Origin: Mya arenaria
Taxonomy: Eukaryota; Mollusca; Bivalvia; Myida; Myidae
Length of the DNA: 64,000 nucleotides
Direction of reading: 5' to 3'
NCBI RefSeq assembly: GCF_026914265.1
Contig: NC_069125.1
Location: forward strand, 67,655,207 to 67,719,206
In this document: piece after piece, positions 46,698-57,634 of the stretch
Position numbering within the stretch: the first letter of the stretch is position 1
Layout: each line of letters opens with the position of its first letter
The notes under the pieces: model-generated
Seen by the model: only the letters and a program-made list of their open reading frames with translations
The model's database searches: none
What the model was told of the DNA's origin: nothing
Translations under genes and position numbers: made by a program

Positions 46698-49600
46698 TCA
46701 AGCTTGCGGATTCAAAACCTCGTGGTAAGACTGTGAGGTGGTGAGAATATGTTCGTTACCGGTGTGGGTCCGCGGGTCGCACAATGTCACCCTGGCGCTG
46801 CTGTCTGGGGACAAGGGGATACCTTGCGGTGGGTACTGGTACGGCGGGGGCTGGTCGTAGCCCGCCGTGACCGGGTTTGTGCTGTTTGTTTGGTTTGAGA
46901 GAATGACGTCATATGTTCCGCTAGACTGGCTTAAACCTTCGGCTGCAAATAAAACATAAAGCAGAGATGGTGGAGTAGGAACACATGTCTATAAATTCAA
47001 GCACTTGTTAATTAAGTCCTGCTCCCACCGTGACGATTTTAATTTCAGACCCAACCCCCATGTCCGAGCCCGCGCAAACCCGCAACCCGTACCTATAGTT
47101 GATTAATTGGGAGCGTATTGACCCCGATATTATCTTTTTGCATAAATGTTGAAGATAACCCCTCGGTTTGAATACGAAAACTGGCTATTACACCACGATG
47201 TTCATAAGATTAAAGCGATGATCCGTCACGATTTTTCAAATAGATTGTAGTATATTGTAGGGAGGTGCTGTCATTAAGTTATGAACGACTACGATCATCC
47301 ACGATTATCGACGAAAGACCCCGATTGATGCCAGTAAGCCTATATATAGGCCTGATTTAGCTACGACTGCACTACGATTGCGTTTCGTTTACGAGAACAA
47401 ACATCATAGCAGCACCAAGGCAGTTTGGAGAAGTTCACTTTCCAATTTACCAGGATCATCCAAAACTCATTGCGCCTCACGCCGATGTCGTATCGAAAGT
47501 ATTCACGATCCGTCAAGAATCACCACGACATAAATCGTGGTCAGTCGTAGCCCAAGCAACGGCAGTGAGAGCCAGGCTTGATAACGGTAAGATCGAGAAG
47601 TGACACAATATCATGAAATATGTGTCAAGAAAAAGTACTGTATTAATTTGTTTTTAAAAAAAGGGAATAGTTTGGTGTTAAAAAGTACAAGACTATTCTC
47701 ACTAAAAATATATCTCTTTTAAATTTGACCCCTCAAAATGGGTGCGGGTCATACCTCTGAGTTTGGCATCCCGTCGGCGTCGGCGGGCGATGACTATACA
47801 GATTACGATTAGCGGGATTACCACACACACAAGGTAGTACCAACGAAAGCCCGTGTTGTACACGCTGAAATAGCAACAGAAACTGTAAGTATCGTGTACT
47901 TAACATGTATTTGTAGCTGGTATATACCTGCACGTTTTAATTAAAATAAAAAATATTTCATTATAATTCAATGATCAATATGCAAGAGGGGGACTGGCCA
48001 CGCATTTTCCCCATTGACCCGATTGAAAGGTAGTCGTTAATATGAAAAACGCTTATAGAAGCCAGATTTATGGTACGCAGCCATACCAGTTTGCGTACAT
48101 ACTTGCATCCTATTCGTTACGCAGGATTTATAAAGAAATTTTATACACGTTCTACTCAAAATTTGTTATAATAGATGTTGGTGGCTGAAGGAAGCCCCAG
48201 TGTCTATGTACTGCGGTTTTATGAGCAATAATTGGTTTCCTTTTAAATTCCACTAAATTTCTTAATAAAGGGAGTAATTCAAAGCATTGTTAAGACAACT
48301 CTCGGCGAGTGACCCGTAAGGATCGGAGAGGTGTTACCGGCCTTTAATGATATCAACAACATGTGTCTCGACGCAAATGCGACCATATGGTCCTACTGAA
48401 CGACTGACTCTCTAGCTGCAACTTCCGATACATGAAGGTCCTGACCATCAACCAGATGCCTGGTACTTAGACTACGCCGCGCAGAAGGTGGAGAAGACCC
48501 GATGGCTGCGGAATATCTTAGTAGATAACGTCACCGGCGACATTAAAACTGAGACACTCCAGTCCCACGTTAGGGCAAACAATATTTTAGGGCCACATGG
48601 ATTCTCGAAAAAAATGTTATTTTAAGTCTCGTTGGTTAACTGTTTTGGGGAAATTAATATTCTCTCATTGGCCTGCGCTATCCTAATTGTATTTCAATCA
48701 GATAATTTCATGCAATTAAATTTTTTACATACTTTGTATTACCAATTAATGTAAATATCCATTAATTATCTTTCTATTTAAACCAACGTATCCTTCCAAT
48801 TCGAACACGTCAACTTTAAACCTCTCCAACCCTTAACTACCAACCTTGCCCTCCTGCAAATGGAGCCGTCACACACCGAACCGGCAGAGCAGCACGAGAA
48901 GAGGCAGCAGATGCTTCCAGGCTCACAGCACGTGTTAGGCTGACAGCACACGGCGTCCTCGTGACAGCACGTGCTCAGGCCGCAGCATTTTGAGAAGGCT
49001 GGACAACACGTGCGCACACCACAGCACACCGTGGGCCGGTAACAGTACGACAAACCATCTGAACAACAGAACCAAAAATAAACATAAAGGTTACCATTTT
49101 TTATTGCAATTTATTGAATAGGATGAACGTTCAAGAAACATACTCCGTGAAGTCAATTTACGCGACTTTTGTAAACGCTGGAAAAATCATATGCCAAACA
49201 TGTCTTGAAGACCATGACGAAAGATCTACTTACAACGAAAATCATTTTGTAAAGCACAAATAGTTTTATGTAGTGTTATTTTTCTTCAAAATAATGTTGC
49301 TTCAACTGCATCACACCATGATGTCACGCCACGGGAGCACGGGATGTCACGGGAGCAGAATTTATATACATTTTCAGAAGACTTCAGTCGACGCACGACT
49401 TATGTGATTCTGTGTTATAAAACTAAAGATTTAAACGGTAAGCTACGCATCCGGTATAAAAGAAATCAAATTAAAAAATGCTACACATGAAATCAGTCGT
49501 GATATAAGTAAGGAGATTTCTGTTATTTCAACATTTTTTGCAAAGATATGAATCTTTATACCCGAGCAGTCAGTGCGCAGTGACGAGTTGTAGCACGTGC

Positions 49601-49874
49601 CCCCGCCTTCGTCTAGCTCACACACCTCTTCACCTGGAAACGACGACAACAACGTGCTAGCTATAGATGTAGTTAACTGATGTGGAAGACACAAAACATA
49701 AATTACAATTATTCATGACGTAGTAGTAGTAATAGTAGAGGTGGTGATGATGATGATGGTGGTAGTGGTGGTGGTGGTGGTGATGATGGTAGTAGAAACA
49801 GTTACAGTAGTAATAGGTTAGTTGTTGTAGTAGTAGTATTAGTAGTAGTGGCAGTAGTAGTGGTAGTAGTAGTG

Positions 49875-49915
<41 letters not shown>

Positions 49916-50041
49916 GGTGGTGGTGGTGGTGGTGGTGGTAGAAGTAGCAGCAGCAGTAGTAGTAGTAGTAGTAGTAGCAGTAGTAGTAGTAGTGGTGGTA
50001 GTAATAGTAATAGTAGTAAGAGCAGTAGCAGTAGCAGTAGC

Positions 50042-50103
<62 letters not shown>

Positions 50104-50194
50104 CAGCAGCAGCAGTAGTAGTAGTAGTAGCAGCAGTAGTAGTAGTAGTAGTGGTGGTAGTAATAGTAATAGTAGTAAGAGCAGTAGCAGTAGC

Positions 50195-50241
<47 letters not shown>

Positions 50242-50347
50242 TGGTAGTGGTAGTGGTAGTAGAAGTAGTAGTAGTAGAAGTAGTAGTAGTAGTTGTAGTA
50301 GTAGCAGTAGTAGTAGTAGTGGTGGTGGTAGTAGCAGTAGCAGTAGC

Positions 50348-50403
<56 letters not shown>

Positions 50404-50404
50404 C

Positions 50405-50440
<36 letters not shown>

Positions 50441-50507
50441 GGTAGTAGCAGTAGCAGTAGCAGTAGCAGTAGTAGTAGTAGTTTTAGTAGTAGTAGTAGT
50501 GGTAGTG

Positions 50508-50543
<36 letters not shown>

Positions 50544-50676
50544 CTGGTGGTAGTGGTAGTAGTGGTAGTGCTGGTGGTAGTGGTAGTAGTGGTAGTGGTG
50601 GTGGTAGTAGTAGTATTAGTAGTAGTAGTGGTAGTGGTAGTAATAGTAGTAGTAGTGATAATGGTAGTGGTAGTAA

Positions 50677-50739
<63 letters not shown>

Positions 50740-50788
50740 TGGTAGTGGTAGTGGTAGTAATGGTAGTGGTAGTGGTAGTGGTAGTAGC

Positions 50789-50820
<32 letters not shown>

Positions 50821-52234
50821 TGGCACAGAAATAGCAAAAGCAGTAGTAGTAGAAGTATGTTAGTGGCAATTCCGTATTTTTCGAAAACTGGGCAGCTTTA
50901 ATATATCATTATCAATATAATAACCATACGAACATAGTAATCGAGCTTACTTGTGCATACGGTCTTCCCACATGGTCCCTGGTCGTTCTCAGGCCACTTC
51001 TGTCCGAGCGCCACGTGCATCAGACATAGGCAAGCTGGAACACACACAATTGTAAACGTTCTTAAAATGATTTGTATCAGAATTTAGTAAAAGTGTTCAT
51101 CACACTTATTGTTCAAAATACAATATACAGTATTTGTCTTTTCTCTCCGATTCAAAGGTTGCCTGTCTGACAATTAATAGTATTTTGACAGTTTTTATTA
51201 TCTGCATATATATGCATGTTATTAATGTTGACCGTTAAGAATATACAGGTTTGGAGGAGAAACCATTGTTATTTTACCGTTAGCTGATGTAATATTTACT
51301 GAAACTGGAAAAGAATCAGTTGATAGGGTGAGCGTGGTATAGGTGTCCGCCTCTCACCCAAGAGGTTGTGGGTTCGATCCCCACCAGGGGTACTTTCTCA
51401 TAGCCTCTCAAAAAGGACACAGTACTGGTTTCTGCCCAGGAAACGGAATCGAGAGTAACTCTATAAGCTATCAGCTTTCGTCACAATCGAGCTTAAATAA
51501 ATTATAGTATAAACCAATCAGTTGATAAACTGGTTCCAGTTTCTCGAAAACTCAGTTGTTAATCAACTGAATACACTATTTAAATCCTGTATACATGTGT
51601 ATTGTAAATACAAAGGAAAAAAACTATTTGGTTCTTTCATAGTTTTATTACGGTTTCATTTCTTTCTTTTTTATCATATTTTGTGCGTTGGGTTATTTAT
51701 AAACTGCATAAAACTTCCACGGCAAACATAAAAGTGTTTAAACATAACAAAATTGGCCATATAAAACGCATGCTCAGTGCACAAGACGTCATAAAGAATT
51801 TAATTAAGGAACCGCCACAGTGCAAGTGGACTGGAGGGAACAAAACGCTTTTTTTTCAAAATAACAAGTTTTAAAATAGTTTAAGGTTAAATAATTAGCA
51901 TGCATAAAACATGATTTTTAACTCATTTCTGATAAAATATTTCCTCATAGAATGTGCTCAACTCCTTGTACAGTTAACCTTGTTGCAAATGATGTAATGT
52001 ATGTTTTCTTCTTGCAATGGATAGTTCCTCAAAACTTAAACACATTTTTGAAACCACCAATTTTGTATTTTGAAACCACCAATTTTGTATTGTGGAAGGA
52101 CCTCCCATATAATAATAAACACGATATCAGTCATAAATCCAAATCCTAAAAGCTACAAACTATTCTTCAAAATACTTGCCTGAAATCTGAAGCCCAAACT
52201 GAATTGACTTCCTCTTTAATACTGCTGATTCCAT
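46698..52234 (-). CDS. Cys-rich type I membrane protein with PPPY tail, six exons
   Basis: Exons, minus strand: 52234-52180, 51034-50951, 49633-49562, 49058-48845, 47864-47755, 46942-46698. Phases 1,1,1,2,1 all match and the total is 780 nt (259 residues plus TGA). Introns are GT-AG except the first, which uses the GC donor AG|GCAAGT. The signal peptide (about residues 1-31) spans exons 1-2. The ectodomain has 24 cysteines, including eight CC pairs (e.g. CCGLSTCCHEDAVCC), recalling granulin-like spacing. One membrane helix lies at about 150-168 (LVCVVIPLIVICIVIA), followed by RRRRR. The tail has PPPY at 210-213, a WW-domain ligand. Known: WBP1, VOPP1 and Shisa-like adaptors share a signal peptide, Cys-rich ectodomain, single helix and PPxY. 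Inference: a relative or analogue acting in trafficking or ubiquitin-ligase recruitment. Exon 1 and the exon-4 donor (AAG|GTTGGT) are the least certain parts. Confidence 0.75.
47270..47590. repeat. dispersed repeat in intron 5, related to 28.3-28.56 kb
   Basis: Blocks ATCATAGCAGCACCAAGGCA, CGCCGATGTCGTA, CCGTCAAGAATCACCACGA and AAATCGTGG occur in the same order as similar blocks at 28.42-28.53 kb. TACGATYRYCCACGATT-like words recur and partly fold on each other. The family is not named. Confidence 0.4.
49718..50857 (+). repeat. 1.1-kb GTA/GTG trinucleotide array in intron 2
   Basis: It is built almost wholly of GTA, GTG, GCA and a few GAA, GAT and GTT triplets in the same register, with long pure (GTA)n runs and a (GTG)n run at about 49908-49937. 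It starts in a mixed (GAT/GGT) zone and ends in (GGTGGC)n. Translated frames give poly-Val, poly-Leu or poly-Thr with no meaning. It lies in the intron between exons 2 and 3 of the Cys-rich membrane protein gene. Confidence 0.97.
51322..51507 (+). repeat. tRNA-derived SINE, copy B, in intron 1
   Basis: The head has a GAGCGTGGTATAGGTG D-arm region and a perfect B-box (GGTTCGATCCC) with a paired T-stem (GTGGG/CCCAC). The body has CCAGGAAACGGAATCGAGAG, TAAGCTATCAGCTT and CACAATCGAGCTTAAATAA. The order matches copy A at 8.04-8.22 kb, and this copy is better preserved. Confidence 0.75.
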
Positions 52235-52844
52235 ACCGCACACGAAACCTTTATAAATGAACACAATCAATAGTTTAGTTTATATAAAAACTCATTTATC
52301 TTCCATGAACCTAAAAAGTACTCGTGTTGTTGTTAAATCATACTTCCATTTGTTTATGTAAAGGGTTATAAATGTATTGTATGGAGATGCCAGAATATAT
52401 AGACACTACAAGGGCCATATTTATGTAAAAACTCTCTTATTTATAACACTTTTTATGTTCGAAATTTTAATTTGAAAAAACACACACACAGAAAAAGTAG
52501 TTTGTCATGTGACTTCGGTGCCAGTGGCATAACAGCCTTATCGTGTATGAAAGATTTAGGTGTCATGGTTTTTTTCAGTGTGCAGCAATGTACGCGTTAG
52601 AAACTGAAGCAATTACTTTATCTAGGTAGTTCTTTTTGAAAATTGCCAAACAGTTGGTGATTCAAAGCCATAATTATTAATAATTATCAGCGATACTAAC
52701 GAAAAAATAACAAAGTCTATGAATTTGGGGACAAAAAGACCAAAATAAGCGGCATTTAAACAATTCCACCAAATCCTGAATACACCGGTAGGCATATTCA
52801 TGTACTTGCTAACCAATATATATATACATTAGTGAGACTTAAGT
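52235..52844. other. 5' flank of the Cys-rich protein gene
   Basis: AT-rich with no clear promoter element. Any 5' untranslated exon is not visible. Confidence 0.35.
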
Positions 52845-55230
52845 GTTTCATATCGCGCTTAGCTTTGCAGCTAGGGGGCTTTTCTGGATACAAGCGTTTT
52901 ACTCCACCTGCCCCACTAGGCGATCTGCTTTTCCAAATAAAAGCGTTTTACCAACCTAGCGACCGGCTATTCCGGCTACCAGCGTTTTACTCCACTTGGC
53001 GACCGACTATTCCGGATACCAGCGTTTTACTTCACTTGATGACCGACTATTCTGGACACCAGCGTTTTACACCATCTGTCGACCGGCTATTCCGGCTACC
53101 AGCGTTCTACTCCAACTGGCGACCGACTATTCCGGATACCAGAGTTTTACACTACCTGGCGAACGGCTATTCCGGAAGAAGCGTTTTACCCCACCTTGCG
53201 ACCGGCTTTTCCAGAAAAAGCGTTTTACCTCACCTTTTGACCGGCTATTCCGGTTACAAGTGTTCTGCCCCCACCCCACCTTGGCGATCGGATTTTCTGG
53301 ATACAAGCGTTAAACCCAACCTGGCGACCGCTATTCCGGCTACCAGTGTTCTACCCCACCTGGCGTTCGGCTTTTCCGGTTACAGGCGTTTAACCCAACA
53401 TGGCCACCGGCTATTCCGAATACAAGCGTTTTACCAAACCTAGCGACCGGCTATTCCGGAAGAAGCGTTTTACCCCACCTTGCGACCGGCTTTTCCAGAA
53501 AAAGCGTTTTACCTCACCTTTTGACCGGCTATTCCGGTTACAAGTGTTCTGCCCCCACCCCACCTTGGCGATCGGATTTTCTGGATACAAGCGTTAAACC
53601 CAACCTGGCGACCGGCTATTCCGGCTACCAGTGTTCTACCCCACCTGGCGTTCGGCTTTTCCGGTTACAGGCGTTTAACCCAACATGGCCACCGGCTATT
53701 CCGAATACAAGCGTTTTACCAAACCTAGCGACCGGCTATTCCGGAAGAAGCGTTTTACCCCACCTTGCGACCGGCTTTTCCGGAAAAAGCGTTTTACCTC
53801 ACCTTTCGACCGGCTATTCCGTTTACAAGTGTTCTGCCCCCCCCCCACCTTGGAGATCGGCTTTTCTGGACACAAGCGTTAAACCCAACCTGGCGACCGG
53901 CTATTCCGGCTACCAGCGTTCTACTCCAACTGGCAACCAGCTATTCCGGATACAAGCGTTCTACCCCACCTGGCGGCCGGCTATTCCGGATAAAGGTGCT
54001 GTACGCCACCTGGTGACCGGCTATTCCGGATACAGGTGTTCTATTCCTTCTGGTGACCGGCTATTCCGGATATAAGTGTTTTACCCCGCCTGGCGTTCGG
54101 CTTTTCCGGTTACAGGCGTTTAACCCAACATGGCCACCGGCTATTCCGAATACAAGCGTTTTACCAAACCTAGCGACCGGCTATTCCGGAAGAAGCGTTT
54201 TACCCCACCTTGCGACCGGCTTTTCCGGAAAAAGCGTTTTACCTCACCTTTTGACCGGCTATTCCGGTTACAAGTGTTCTGCCCCCACCCCACCTTGGCG
54301 ATCGGAATTTATGGATACAAGCGTTAAACCCAACCTGGCGACCGGCTATTCCGGCTACCAGTGTTCTACCCCACCTGGCATTCGGCTTTTCCGGTTACAG
54401 GCGTTTAACCCAACATGGCCACCGGCTATTCCGAATACAAGCGTTTTACCAAACCTAGCGACCGGCTATTCCGGAAGAAGCGTTTTACCCCACCTTGCGA
54501 CCGGCTTTTCTGGAAAAGCGTTTTACCTCACCTTTCGACCGGCTATTCCGTTTACAAGTGTTCTGCCCCCCCCCCACCTTGGAGATCGGCTTTTCTGGAC
54601 ACAAGCGTTAAACCCAACCTGGCGACCGGCTATTCCGGCTACCAGCGTTCTACTCCAACTGGCAACCAGCTATTCCGGATACAAGCGTTCTACCCCACCT
54701 GGCGGCCGGCTATTCCGGATAAAGGTGCTGTACGCCACCTGGTGACCGGCTATTCCGGATACAGGTGTTCTATTCCTTCTGGTGACCGGCTATTCCGGAT
54801 ATAAGTGTTTTACCCCGCCTGGCGTTCGGCTTTTCTGGATACAAGCGTTAAACCCAACCTGGCGATCGGCTATTCCGGCTACCAGCGTTCTACTCAAACT
54901 GGCAACAAGCTATTCCGGATACAGGTGTTATACCCCATTTGGCGACCGGCTATTCCGGATACAAGTGTTATACCTCACCTGGAGACCGGCTATTCCGGAT
55001 ACAAGTGTAATACCCCACTTGGCGACCGGCTATCCGGATACTAGTGTTATACCCCAATTGGCGACCGGCTATTCCGGATACAGGTGCTATACCCCACTTG
55101 GCGACCGGATATCCCAAATACAAGTGTTATACCCCACTTGGCGACCGGCTATCCCGGATACAAGTGTTATACCCCACTTGGTGACCGGATATTCCGGATA
55201 CAAGTGTTCTACCCAACTTGGCGGCCGGTC
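52845..55230 (+). repeat. minisatellite, about 40-bp unit with higher-order structure
   Basis: The unit is CGACCGGCTATTCCGGATAC, AAGCGTTCTACCCCACCTGG, with many variants and about 58 copies. Marker variant GGAAGAAGCG recurs at about 53174, 53458, 53743, 54188 and 54473. Spacings of about 285 bp (seven units) and a 730-bp block (53743 to 54473) show nested higher-order repeats. Because 40 is not a multiple of 3, long stop-free frames up to 230 codons arise, reading GYSGYK and RPAIPDTSV phrases. I treat these as a by-product. Confidence 0.95.
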
Positions 55231-56716
55231 AAGAAAGATTAATGCCTTGGAAGTGTTTAAAGTAAAAATATTGTTTAAAACGCAGGGAAAAAATGGAATG
55301 ATACGATGAATAAAATATTAGGTTTGTGTTGACTATACATTATCAAGAAAATTATCATAACAATAGCCCGGAAACAAAAAAGACACGAGCCTAAATTGCA
55401 ATATTTTTATTTTTATTTTCATATTTGAACTGTATAATGAGCATGAAAAAATACTATTTAGAAAATTTAGTTCTGAATCTACAATTTGTAAATTACAATC
55501 TTCCTTCCTGTCTAAATATTAAATACGCGATGTTAGGACTCTCAGTCCTTTGATTTTTACTATAGATCGCGAGCCAAGGATATAAATATGCAACGTTCTG
55601 TACATCATGCACAGCAAAACATTAATCCAGACATTTGAAAGTCCATTCTTACGTCGTTTATGGCCGTTTAATTCGAGAATGATTCGATTACTACTTCGGT
55701 TTTTATCCCAGAAAACAGGAGTGAAAAAATGTATAACATATTCCCATGGGTTCGATATTGATGTCATTGTACCAACTTTGTGGTTATCTAAAGTTCATTA
55801 TGAATGTTTATATTGTTGTAATAAAGTTCACATTGTAAATGTGCTTTAAAAGGGCTCCCCACGTTTTATGGTAAAATTATCCGCTTCGTGCGTAATTTGA
55901 ACAAACTGCTTGTTACAATGCTAAGTGACGTCAACAAAGCTCAAAAAATATTTTTAAAAAGTACGACAGATAACACGTATTATATTTATTTTGTCCAAAG
56001 CGTTTGCAATGTTATTACAAAGTTGATGAAACTGTACTTCTAAGTGAGTCAGTATCTGTTTGTTTTTTGTTCAAAATGATACTTCTAACTAGAGTTACTG
56101 TAAGAAAAAAAATGCATATATGTATGTATACTTGATATGCAATGCAATGTTTTGTTTAACCAAATAGATACCTTTAAAGGAATTAATAAATCAAATCTAA
56201 ACTAAAGACTCATTTCCAAAATATGTATTATTCTGATTTATATTACCTTAACAAAAGATGATGCAGTTTCCAATTGACATCAATGGCGTTTCCTTTCTTG
56301 TGTTCACCCACTATGAGACCTTGACCCTTTATTTTCTCGCAGGCTATCGATTTCTACAGTTCATATTTCCTATAGGATCCAATGGATCCAATCGTCTGTC
56401 TATATAACGAGCCACCGCGCAGAGGAATTACTGCGAGTCTGAAGCACGTCTGTCATAACAATACAACTTTGGCAACAGTTTTATATCCATATAAAACGAA
56501 ACTCATTTCCATTTCACTTCCCTAAAACAACAAAAACAACAAGAAACAATCGAGATAAATTTAATGTGTTTTATAAAACCTGAATGTATATTTACAAGTA
56601 TGCAAGTATGTGTATAAAGTTGCATATGAATACAACTGTTATGTAAGTTATGCATGAGCGTTCAATAAACTCAAAACCGAGCATTACTATTATAATTTAA
56701 TGTTTGTGAGATTCTT
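55231..56716. other. intergenic, nothing recognised
   Basis: AT-rich, with no gene supported on either strand. Likely 3' flank of the GPCR gene at its right end. Confidence 0.4.
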
Positions 56717-57634
56717 TTACGAGGAGATTTCCCGAGAGCTAGGTCTGGCAGATGCGGGGCGATCGCCGCTCCTCCATTGGCACAGGACCAGAGAGAACGC
56801 TTTCCGGAACTTGCTGTTTTTCAACCCGTATATCAGCCAGTTGAATGCACAGTTCAATACACCAAGCAGTAATGCTACGCTTTCGGCAACCTTTAAGCGT
56901 TCAGAATCAACAATCAGTCTGAAGAATGTTATGAAACAGAAAGGTGCCCAGCAAAGGATGAAAATAGCTGACACAGCAATCAGAACGTACATCTTGGCTA
57001 TTTGTCTACGAATCCGAATCGCTTCAATCCCGCCACTGCTGAATGTAGGAAGTCTCTTTAGTGCTATCCTTACGACTAACGAAAACAGTGTTGTTTTAAC
57101 TATTATTATAACAACTATCAATACATTCAGTGTCACCTTTAGTGCTCGGGGCCACGCGGTGAAGAGTTCACACTGGTCATCAGTGTCGAGGGCATTCCAT
57201 CCCATCCAGGGGATAAGGCTGAAGAGGAAGGAGCCGGACCAGCTGAGCGGAATGAAAACCTTCACATAGACGCTCCTCTTGGATGTCCGGTGCTTCCAGG
57301 GGAATCCCACTGAGTAGTACCGCTCAACTGAGATCGCAAGTTTTTGGAGGAGGGACGCGAGCAACAGGGTGACCAGCACACCAATGTAGAGAAGACAAAA
57401 GCTCGGACGCGTGTTCGCCTCAAGGAACGCGCCCACGATGTAACCGGGAACGATCGCCAGAGCGAACAAAAGGTCGCTGACTGCCAGACTTCCTACTAAC
57501 GCATTAAGAGGCGTCTGTAGCCAATGGAACCGCCGGATACACACAAGGATCAGCACGTTGCCCAGGAATGTCGGGATTACGATGGCGATAGCGATACACA
57601 TAATCAGCTTCTCGAAAGAGTCCAGTCCATCCAT
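56717..57634 (-). CDS. rhodopsin-family (class A) G protein-coupled receptor
   Basis: 305 residues, one exon, seven hydrophobic helices. Landmarks: helix 1 GN (Asn26), helix 2 SLAVSDLLF (Asp54), a Cys80-Cys155 pair able to bridge helix 3 and loop 2, ERY at 104-106 in place of DRY, loop-2 phrase PWMGWN near 142-147, helix 6 CWAPF (228-232), helix 7 FNWLIYG (264-270) in place of NPxxY, then a short basic tail. MGWN before loop 2 recalls adenosine and related MECA-cluster receptors, but the ligand cannot be told. ATG at 57634 has good context (GCGATGG) and leaves a normal short N-terminus. It acts at the plasma membrane. Missing Pro in NPxxY and missing Asp in DRY suggest altered activation. Confidence 0.88.
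   Translation of the reverse strand: MDGLDSFEKLIMCIAIAIVIPTFLGNVLILVCIRRFHWLQTPLNALVGSLAVSDLLFALAIVPGYIVGAFLEANTRPSFCLLYIGVLVTLLLASLLQKLAISVERYYSVGFPWKHRTSKRSVYVKVFIPLSWSGSFLFSLIPWMGWNALDTDDQCELFTAWPRALKVTLNVLIVVIIIVKTTLFSLVVRIALKRLPTFSSGGIEAIRIRRQIAKMYVLIAVSAIFILCWAPFCFITFFRLIVDSERLKVAESVALLLGVLNCAFNWLIYGLKNSKFRKAFSLVLCQWRSGDRPASARPSSREISS

Noticed and set aside
49657-50869. Long open frames of poly-Val, poly-Leu, poly-Thr and poly-Tyr/His
   Set aside because: They are the six-frame reading of a trinucleotide array in an intron; no start context, no conserved flank and no domain.
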